64,000 nt of DNA from CAMCXT01 sp040403315 (GTDB lineage: Bacteria > Bacteroidota > Bacteroidia > M30B66), in contig JBBAKX010000001.1 in the NCBI GenBank assembly GCA_040403315.1, forward strand, positions 372,001-436,000, written 5' to 3'. This document shows positions 53,059 to 59,991 of the stretch, in pieces. Each line of letters begins with the position of its first letter. Within the stretch, counting starts at the first letter, position 1. The position numbers and the translations under genes are program-made. The notes below the pieces were generated by a model, which was given only the letters and a program-made list of their open reading frames with translations, did not search any database and had not been told where the DNA came from.

Positions 53059-54717
53059 CTACAGTCCGTTGAGGATATATTTTTTCGGATACTTTACAGA
53101 ATAAGAGAACCTCATTTTGGTTGCTTCTCCTGGTTGAAGCTTCAGTTTCCATTCGAGCTTACCTGTTTCTTTGTTGTATTCGGCTTTGCCTGAATCGAGC
53201 AATTCAACAATCAAGAGTTCGTTGTTTGAAAGTGGAATTTGATCTTCCAAATCGAGTTCGATAGCCGATTTACGTGTGTTTTTTACTTCAATTTCGAAAG
53301 TTCGTGTCACCTTTTTCTGTGAACCATTTACCGCCGTTTTCTCGTTGAGTTCCTTCACTTGTTTGCGGTTGATGATCACGTTATTGTCACGACCGAGCGC
53401 AACGCTGAGGGTATCGTCGATAATGCGGGAATCGAAATAGGTTTTTCCAACGTAGTTGTTCTCAAAATAAACGTTGGCATCTCCGGGAAGAAGTTCTGAT
53501 TTATCCCAACCGATCAATTCTGCCAAAAGAAACGCGTCTTTATCAGATTTTGGGATTGCGAAATATTTGTAATTCGCAGCAACGTCGTATTTCTGAATCT
53601 CAACGAAATTGTCGCCGCCATCGCTTTTGATGGTGTAAGGGATCTTGATCTCGAAAGTCGCGTTGGTTGTGGTATTAGAAGCAACTGTGGTAAAATTAGC
53701 TGCCGAATTGGAGCGAACTCCTGGCATGGATGAAATCTGTACTTCTTGAATTTTCATCATTTCATCAGCTCGTGGAGCACCTTCTTTATCATCGAAGCTG
53801 CCTTGTTTTCCCCTGAGATCTTTCTTGTAATAATTTCTTTGTGGAATATTCTCTGTGAGTGAAAGCCACCAAGGATTTATTTGGGGTTTGGTGTTTCCTC
53901 GTGAAGGATTTCCAGTGCTGAGCGACAGTTTTACATTCTTCCAATCTTGTCCAGAATTTTGATATACATTGGCTTTTGCCGCTATTACCGAAGGACTGTT
54001 CACGTCTTTCACGCGGATATCGTAAGATGGCACCCATCCACAATTGGTTACATAATAAGCCAATTCGAAATTCGCACTGCCCGCATTGGTTGCGTTGAGT
54101 TGCACAACAATTTCTCCTGTAGGCTTCATGTCGTTGTTGCGCATGTTGCTCAATTGCGAATTGATGGCCTGCATGCGTTCGGTGTTCTTTTTCTCCTTTA
54201 TTTCGATCTCATACTTTTTTGTGGAAGCATCCTGCACACGAATACGAATGAAATCGGCCATTTTGGTGAGCTCCGAAACCGAAACTCCTATGTTCGATCC
54301 ACCAATGCTTTTGTTGGAATAAAGCATCGAGAGCTCTTCTTCGTAACCTCTTCTGGTGATCGCCAAACGAGCATTGAGGTCGCTATAGATTTTAAGCGAA
54401 TCGTCGAGCACTTGGTATTCTCTAAAATCCTGTGGCTTTAGATAATTGAGCTGATAATTTACCGATAAAATGGTGACATCTGCATCGGCCTTCACTTGCA
54501 ACGAATTGGCATCTATATGGTTCGAAAGTTTTTCGAAAATAATGGCTTGGCGACCTGCCTTTAAATTGGCATTTCCTTTTGAAAATACCTGTGCGCCGTT
54601 GAGGTACACCATTACTTCTTCGGGTTTGGATGATATTTTAAGCGCGTCAAGATTTTCGTTTTGTGCCGAAAGGCTAAGCATTGCCAAGAAAGCTCCAATT
54701 ACAAGTGCTGTTTTCAT
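53059..54717 (-). CDS. Exported DUF4139 / mucoidy-inhibitor A-like protein
   Basis: The 552-residue protein has a signal peptide (MKTALVIGAFLAMLSLSAQ), an N-terminal DUF4140 domain (about 27-130: VMVYLNGAQVFSKGNANLKAGRQAIIFEKLSNHIDANSLQVKAD), a helical spacer (about 135-200) and a DUF4139 domain (about 205-545: ELAYYVTNCGWVPSYDIRV ... TRTFEIEVKNTRKSAIELDLEDQIPLSNNELL). Family members are widespread and of unknown biochemical function; some are named mucoidy inhibitor A. The ATG at 54717 was chosen for the signal peptide; the frame extends to 54768. It is convergent with nadB with a two-base gap. Confidence 0.88.
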   Translation of the reverse strand: MKTALVIGAFLAMLSLSAQNENLDALKISSKPEEVMVYLNGAQVFSKGNANLKAGRQAIIFEKLSNHIDANSLQVKADADVTILSVNYQLNYLKPQDFREYQVLDDSLKIYSDLNARLAITRRGYEEELSMLYSNKSIGGSNIGVSVSELTKMADFIRIRVQDASTKKYEIEIKEKKNTERMQAINSQLSNMRNNDMKPTGEIVVQLNATNAGSANFELAYYVTNCGWVPSYDIRVKDVNSPSVIAAKANVYQNSGQDWKNVKLSLSTGNPSRGNTKPQINPWWLSLTENIPQRNYYKKDLRGKQGSFDDKEGAPRADEMMKIQEVQISSMPGVRSNSAANFTTVASNTTTNATFEIKIPYTIKSDGGDNFVEIQKYDVAANYKYFAIPKSDKDAFLLAELIGWDKSELLPGDANVYFENNYVGKTYFDSRIIDDTLSVALGRDNNVIINRKQVKELNEKTAVNGSQKKVTRTFEIEVKNTRKSAIELDLEDQIPLSNNELLIVELLDSGKAEYNKETGKLEWKLKLQPGEATKMRFSYSVKYPKKYILNGL

Positions 54718-54824
54718 AAGATAAGTTTTGGAAGTGATCACCGAGGCCCGTTTATGCTGACGCACCAAGGAGGTTCAATACTTCCTTACATTTAGTTTCT
54801 TTGTGCAAAGTAATGAAATAGTTT

Positions 54825-55343
54825 ATGGCACTTATTAAGTCGGTTCGTGGCTTTACTCCACAATTTGGGAACAATTGTTATTTCGCTGAAACTGCCACAC
54901 TGATCGGCGATTTGATCATGGGCGACGATTGCAGTGTATGGTTTAATGCCGTTGTTCGAGGAGATGTGAACGCTATCCGTATCGGAAACCGTGTGAACAT
55001 TCAGGATGGCGCCGTGATTCATTGCACCTACCAAACGGCTCCAACTACTATCGGAAACCGCGTGTCGATTGGCCACAATGCCTTGGTGCACGGCTGTACT
55101 TTAGAAGGCAATGTGTTGATCGGAATGGGCTCAATTGTGATGGATCACGTGGTGGTAAAATCGGGAAGCATTGTGGCAGCTGGTGCTGTAGTGCTCGAAA
55201 ATACTGTGATTGAATCGGGATGGATTTGGGCTGGAGTTCCCGCGAAGCCGGTAAAAAAGGTGAGTGAAGAATTGGTGAAGGGGCAAATTGACCGCATCGC
55301 TGATAATTACCTTATGTACAGCAGTTGGTTTAAGGAAGATTAG
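54825..55343 (+). CDS. Gamma-carbonic anhydrase-like hexapeptide-repeat protein (YrdA family)
   Basis: The 172-residue protein is a left-handed beta-helix of hexapeptide repeats with a C-terminal helix. The three metal-binding histidines of the gamma-carbonic anhydrase family are in place: H66 (VIHCTYQ), H84 and H89 (IGHNALVHGC). The Gln/Arg pattern VVRGDVNAIRIGNRVNIQDG is also typical of the YrdA/PaaY group. Many members bind zinc, though activity varies and must be tested. It is cytoplasmic. The last four bases overlap the end of the convergent CarboxypepD_reg gene. Confidence 0.9.
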   Translation: MALIKSVRGFTPQFGNNCYFAETATLIGDLIMGDDCSVWFNAVVRGDVNAIRIGNRVNIQDGAVIHCTYQTAPTTIGNRVSIGHNALVHGCTLEGNVLIGMGSIVMDHVVVKSGSIVAAGAVVLENTVIESGWIWAGVPAKPVKKVSEELVKGQIDRIADNYLMYSSWFKED

Positions 55344-56080
55344 TCCTCCATTCCTCGGTAGATCTTGTAATCAGACCAACGTTGTTTTACATAAGAAACC
55401 AATTCGTATTCGGTTTCGAAGGTATTGTAGTTGTTTTTCAAGCCTGAAAATTTGATGAAATCGTCCATTTCGTTTTCATCCGTATCGATAATATGGGCAA
55501 CCATATACTTGGTGAACAGTTCCTTCAGCAATTCGGTTTTTGCATCATCGGCGCGCAGTTCTGCAATTTTTCTCATTGCCTTCCCTTCTTTCGAAAATTG
55601 CATGTAAAGAAAAGTGATCGGACTTTCGATGGCACTTACCAAAGGCGTTTCTTTCACTTTAAGCTTTTCTGCTTCGGCGAGTTCCTTCAAGATTTCATCG
55701 TACGTTTTTGGCGGTCGCACGGTGAAGGATTTTAACGCCACTGGCTTGAACTTTAGCCTGACATTTACTTTGTATTCCGCCTTTGGAACCGAATCGGAAA
55801 GTAGCACTTTCACCATTTGGTAACCTGTAAGCGACACCAATAAGCTGTCGGACGGCTTCACTGTGATGTTGAATCTTCCATTGTTATCGCAAAACACTCC
55901 GTTTTGGGTTCGGTGGTTAATTACAAATGCGTGTGGAAGTTGTCGGCCCGATTCAAAATCGACTACAGAGCCTGTCACTTTCACTTGTGAGAAAGCTTGA
56001 AATGCGGTGGTCAAAAGCAAAAAGCCCAGTAAAATCTGGGCCTTGCAAAAAAAATGAATCTTAATTGAAAAGTTGCGCAT
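55340..56080 (-). CDS. Exported CarboxypepD_reg-like protein of unknown function
   Basis: A signal peptide (about 1-31, ending AFQAFSQ) is followed by a carboxypeptidase-regulatory-like beta-sandwich (about 33-115: VKVTGSVVDFESGRQLPHAFVINHRTQNGVFCDNNGRFNITVKPSDSLLVSLTGYQ). A Lys/Glu-rich helical half follows (about 120-246) with no recognisable domain. There is no TonB-dependent receptor plug or barrel after the regulatory domain, so this is not a SusC-like protein. It follows the acyl-CoA carboxylase gene by nine bases and is probably in the same operon. The function is unknown. Confidence 0.82.
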   Translation of the reverse strand: MRNFSIKIHFFCKAQILLGFLLLTTAFQAFSQVKVTGSVVDFESGRQLPHAFVINHRTQNGVFCDNNGRFNITVKPSDSLLVSLTGYQMVKVLLSDSVPKAEYKVNVRLKFKPVALKSFTVRPPKTYDEILKELAEAEKLKVKETPLVSAIESPITFLYMQFSKEGKAMRKIAELRADDAKTELLKELFTKYMVAHIIDTDENEMDDFIKFSGLKNNYNTFETEYELVSYVKQRWSDYKIYRGMED

Positions 56081-56089
56081 AGTGAAGAG

Positions 56090-57631
56090 TTACAACGGGA
56101 TGTTTCCGTGTTTCTTGCGTGGGAGTTTGGCCACTTTGTTCTCGAGCATTTTAAAGGCTTTGATCAATTTTTCACGGGTTGCATCAGGATGAATCACTTC
56201 ATCCACATATCCGCGTTCGGCTGCTGAATATGGATTTGCGAACAGTTCGGCGTATTCGCGTTCTTTCTCAAGAAGCATGGCAGCTGGATCGGAGGCTTCT
56301 TCGATGTCCTTCTTAAAGATAATTTCAGCTGCACCTTTGGCTCCCATCACAGCAATTTCTGCCGAAGGCCAAGCAAAATTCATATCGGCTCCGATGTGTT
56401 TCGAATTCATTACATCGTAAGCGCCGCCGTATGCTTTCCGGGTAATTACTGTAACTCTAGGAACAGTGGCTTCACAAAACGCATACAGCAATTTCGCGCC
56501 ATTGGTGATGATGCCATTCCATTCTTGGTCGGTGCCTGGTAAGAATCCTGGAACATCTTCGAAAATCAAAAGTGGAATATTGAAGCAATCGCAGAAACGT
56601 ACAAAACGAGCTGCTTTTTGCGACGACTTAATATCGAGAACTCCCGCCAAATATGCTGGCTGATTGGCAACGATACCGATGCTTCTTCCTGCCAAGCGGG
56701 CAAATCCAACTACGATGTTTTCTGCGAAGTTTTTGTGCACTTCGAAGAACGATGCACTGTCGATTACTTCATCAATTACCTCACGGATATCGTAGGGCTG
56801 ATTTGGGTTTTCGGGAATGATGTTGTTGAGTTGCGGTCTTTTTTCGTTGCCTGAAGTGTATGGCAATCGAGGAGCTTCTTCTTCGCAGTTTTGCGGAACA
56901 TAGCTCAGCAATTGCTTGATTTCTTGGATACAAGCCACGCCATTCGCACTTGAAAAATGGGTTACACCAGATTTCACACTGTGGGCTGATGCACCACCAA
57001 GATCTTCGGAGCTTACTTCCTCATGCGTAACGGTTTTAACCACATTCGGACCGGTAACAAACATGTAGGAATTATTCTCCACCATGAAAATGAAATCGGT
57101 GATTGCTGGAGAGTAAACTGCTCCACCAGCGCATGGCCCCATGATGGCAGAAATTTGTGGAATAACGCCGGATGCCATCGTGTTTCGATAGAATATATCA
57201 GCATATCCACCTAACGAAACCACGCCTTCTTGAATACGTGCTCCACCAGAATCGTTCAAACCGATCACTGGTGCGCCATTTTGCATAGCAAGATCCATGA
57301 TACGGCAAATTTTTGTTGCGTGTGCTTCTGCAAGCGACCCTCCGAAAACGGTGAAGTCTTGCGCAAAAACATACACCAATCTACCGTTTACGGTTCCATA
57401 CCCTGTAACTACACCATCACCATAAAAAACTTGTTTTTCAAGTCCGAAGTTGGTGTTTCTGTGAGTTACCAATTGTCCGATTTCTTCGAAAGAGCCTTCA
57501 TCGATGAGCAAGGCAATTCTTTCACGGGCTGTGAGTTTCCCTTTTTTATGTTGAGAATCGATACGTTTTTGTCCTCCGCCAAGCAATGCTTCTGCTTTCA
57601 TGCGTTCGAGGCGTTCGATTTTTTCTTCCAT
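56090..57631 (-). CDS. Acyl-CoA carboxylase beta (carboxyltransferase) subunit, PccB/MmdA-like
   Basis: The carboxyltransferase core has both halves: GGGQKRIDSQHKKGKLTARERIALLIDEGSFEEI and GDGVVTGYGTVNGRLVYVFAQDFTVFGGSLAEAHA in the first, and RSIGIVANQPAYLAGVLDIKSSQKAARFVRFCDCFNIPLL with GAKLLYAFCEATVPRVTVITRKAYGGAYDVMNSKHIGAD in the second. The 513 residues match propionyl-CoA carboxylase beta and methylmalonyl-CoA decarboxylase alpha subunits. Its partner, a biotin carboxylase/BCCP alpha subunit, is not in the window. The reaction uses carboxybiotin formed from bicarbonate and would link propionyl-CoA to methylmalonyl-CoA. It lies 108 bases downstream of the carbonic anhydrase gene on the same strand. 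Confidence 0.93.
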   Translation of the reverse strand: MEEKIERLERMKAEALLGGGQKRIDSQHKKGKLTARERIALLIDEGSFEEIGQLVTHRNTNFGLEKQVFYGDGVVTGYGTVNGRLVYVFAQDFTVFGGSLAEAHATKICRIMDLAMQNGAPVIGLNDSGGARIQEGVVSLGGYADIFYRNTMASGVIPQISAIMGPCAGGAVYSPAITDFIFMVENNSYMFVTGPNVVKTVTHEEVSSEDLGGASAHSVKSGVTHFSSANGVACIQEIKQLLSYVPQNCEEEAPRLPYTSGNEKRPQLNNIIPENPNQPYDIREVIDEVIDSASFFEVHKNFAENIVVGFARLAGRSIGIVANQPAYLAGVLDIKSSQKAARFVRFCDCFNIPLLIFEDVPGFLPGTDQEWNGIITNGAKLLYAFCEATVPRVTVITRKAYGGAYDVMNSKHIGADMNFAWPSAEIAVMGAKGAAEIIFKKDIEEASDPAAMLLEKEREYAELFANPYSAAERGYVDEVIHPDATREKLIKAFKMLENKVAKLPRKKHGNIPL

Positions 57632-57739
57632 GGCAATCGGTTGATTAATTTGTTAGGTTGATTTTGTGCTATGCACTAATACCAGGCGCAAGACTATAGA
57701 ATTATAGGCAATGGTGTAGCGTGCTGATCAGGAAGCGAT

Positions 57740-58378
57740 CTATAGATCAATGTCATCGTATTTATAAATCGGATCAATTTCGAGGGTGTGATCAACGCGG
57801 ATAACTTCATGCAAAATCCCGTCTCCAATATCGTAAACCCAGCCGTGAATGGTTGGTAATTGGCTGTTTTTCCAAGATTTTTGAACGATAGAAGTTTTAG
57901 AAAGATTGAGCACTTGTTCGCGAACGTTAAGCTCTACGAGTCGATCGACGCGGAGGTCTTCATTTTCGATAGCATCAATTTCGTCTCTGTGAATTCGATA
58001 AATATCTTTTATGTTTCTAAGCCATTTATTGAGCAATCCAAAAGATCGGTTGTACATCGCCGCTTTAACGCCTCCACAGCCATAGTGCCCGCATACGATG
58101 ATGTCTTTTACCTTTAGAACTCCAACAGCATATTGTAAAACGCTTAGCATGTTGAGGTCGGTGTTTACTACCAAGTTGGCTACATTTCTGTGTACAAAAA
58201 TTTCACCGGGTTGGGTATTGGTAACCTCATTGGCTGGAACACGGCTATCGGAACAGCCAATCCAGAAAAATGCTGGGTTTTGCTCACGAACTTGACGCTC
58301 AAAAAAATTTGGATCGGCCTGTAGTTTTTCTGCCGCCCAGGCTTTGTTTTCTAGAAGTAATTTTTCAAAAGATTCCAT
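57740..58378 (-). CDS. can: Beta-class carbonic anhydrase
   Basis: This enzyme hydrates carbon dioxide to bicarbonate. The zinc ligands are C42 and D44 (GCSDSRVPANEV), H98 and C101 (CGHYGCGGV), at the same residue numbers as in E. coli Can. The family's GEIFVHRNVANLV motif is complete. It has 212 residues and is cytoplasmic. It starts 16 bases after the stop of the SulP transporter gene, so the two are probably one transcript. This arrangement suggests a transporter and enzyme working together on bicarbonate. Confidence 0.95.
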   Translation of the reverse strand: MESFEKLLLENKAWAAEKLQADPNFFERQVREQNPAFFWIGCSDSRVPANEVTNTQPGEIFVHRNVANLVVNTDLNMLSVLQYAVGVLKVKDIIVCGHYGCGGVKAAMYNRSFGLLNKWLRNIKDIYRIHRDEIDAIENEDLRVDRLVELNVREQVLNLSKTSIVQKSWKNSQLPTIHGWVYDIGDGILHEVIRVDHTLEIDPIYKYDDIDL

Positions 58379-58394
58379 AATGGTTTGTGCAAGG

Positions 58395-59948
58395 TTATTT
58401 CCTGAAGAAAGGATGAATACTTGAGTCTGTTTTTTTGATTTCTATTTCGATGTACTTGTTTGGTGCTGATTTGCAAAAATTTTCAATGGTTTCGATGATG
58501 TCTGTATCGATAAATATGGCTGAGGTTCCATCAATAATCAAATAACTTCCATCGGGAATTTTACTGAAGCTTTCACGTAAAATACTTTTATTGATAAAAC
58601 TCACATTGTGCTTGAGTTGAATGAGATAGTTAGAACCATCATTCACCATAACAACGGCCTTTTTCAGGTTTGATTTGAGAATAAAGAACAAGCCGGTGGC
58701 CGATCCGATTCCAATTCCAATCAATAGATCGCTGAAAAGGATAGCAACAATAGTAACAGCAAAAGGAATAAATTGATCTGTGCCTTTTGCAAATAATTCT
58801 TTGAAAACCGATGGTTTTGTGAGCTTATACCCAACCGTAAGTAATACTGCGGCCAATGCTGAAAGCGGAATTTGATTCAAAAACCGGGGAATTAACACGA
58901 CTGAAATCAGCAATAGAAATCCATGGAAAACTGCCGAATACCTCGACTTCGCTCCTGCAAGGATATTGGCAGAACTCCGAACAATTACGGCTGTAACTGG
59001 AATCCCACCTAAAATTCCCGACAACATATTCCCTGCACCTTGAGCAATGAGTTCTTTATTTGGCGGACTAATATGATGATCTGGATCGAGTTTATCGGAA
59101 GCTTCAACACTGAGTAAGCTTTCGATACTTGCAATAACTGCGATTGTTATCGCCACTTGTAGCACTTTTGGATTCAGGATTTGTGAAAAATCTGGAAACT
59201 TCATCATTTCGCTAAATCCACCTTTAAGCAAGTCTGTTGGCAACGCAACAAGATGTTCTTGCATCAGCGCGAGACCAGGTAAATTAGACACAGCAATTGT
59301 GTTTATTACTGTACCAGAAACCACTGCCAACAAGGCTCCAGGAATAAGCTTGGCGAACGGACTCACTTTGCCTGCGAATTTGTCCCAAAGAACCATCAAT
59401 ACCAGCGATGAAATGCTAATGATGATAGCTAAATAAGCTGGATCAAGGAAGGCGTAATAGATGTCGATGAAGGTGTTGTGCCCTTCGTTTTCGAGAAAAG
59501 ATTCATCTCCTGCATAATCAAAGTCGTAACCTAAAGCATGTGGAAGTTGCTTGAAAATCAGGATTAGTCCAATAGAGGCCAACATGCCTTTGATTACTGA
59601 AGAGGGAAAAAAATTGGCCAATCGACCAGCCTTGAGCCAACCAAGAATTACTTGAAAGATGCCGCTTAAAAAAACTGCAAGCAGAAAGGCTTCAAATGTT
59701 CCAAGTGTTTTGATGGAGTCTAAAACCACTACTGTTAACCCGGCAGCAGGACCGCTCACACTCACTTTTGAGCCACTGAGCATTCCCACTACAATTCCTC
59801 CAACAATTCCAGCAATAATGCCTGAAAACGCAGGTGCTCCCGAGGCTAAAGCGATGCCTAAACAAAGCGGTAAAGCAACAAGAAATACTACAAGAGAAGC
59901 CCTAAGATCAGCACTTAAGTTCCTCTTTAAAATAGGTTCGGGTATCAT
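58395..59948 (-). CDS. SulP family anion transporter with C-terminal STAS-like domain
   Basis: The 517-residue protein has about 10-12 transmembrane segments between residues 15 and 440, beginning NLSADLRASLVVFLVALPLCLGIALASGAPAFSGI, the SulP signature, with SGSKVSVSGPAAGLTVVV. A short STAS-like tail covers about 440-517 (HNVSFINKSILRESFSKIPDGSYLIIDGTSAIFIDTDIIETIENF). SulP proteins carry sulfate, chloride or bicarbonate. The neighbouring carbonic anhydrase gene favours bicarbonate, as in BicA-like pairs, but the substrate is inferred from context only. It is 43 bases downstream of the SNF2 helicase gene. Confidence 0.9.
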   Translation of the reverse strand: MIPEPILKRNLSADLRASLVVFLVALPLCLGIALASGAPAFSGIIAGIVGGIVVGMLSGSKVSVSGPAAGLTVVVLDSIKTLGTFEAFLLAVFLSGIFQVILGWLKAGRLANFFPSSVIKGMLASIGLILIFKQLPHALGYDFDYAGDESFLENEGHNTFIDIYYAFLDPAYLAIIISISSLVLMVLWDKFAGKVSPFAKLIPGALLAVVSGTVINTIAVSNLPGLALMQEHLVALPTDLLKGGFSEMMKFPDFSQILNPKVLQVAITIAVIASIESLLSVEASDKLDPDHHISPPNKELIAQGAGNMLSGILGGIPVTAVIVRSSANILAGAKSRYSAVFHGFLLLISVVLIPRFLNQIPLSALAAVLLTVGYKLTKPSVFKELFAKGTDQFIPFAVTIVAILFSDLLIGIGIGSATGLFFILKSNLKKAVVMVNDGSNYLIQLKHNVSFINKSILRESFSKIPDGSYLIIDGTSAIFIDTDIIETIENFCKSAPNKYIEIEIKKTDSSIHPFFRK

Positions 59949-59991
59949 AAAATCTACGAAATAGATTGGAATAGTGCGGTAATTTAGTCAA

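Noticed and set aside
57694..57707. Short palindrome CTATA-GAAT-TATAG in the gap before the acyl-CoA carboxylase gene
   Set aside because: It is a short AT-rich repeat that is likely by chance, with no second copy nearby and no promoter element aligned with it.
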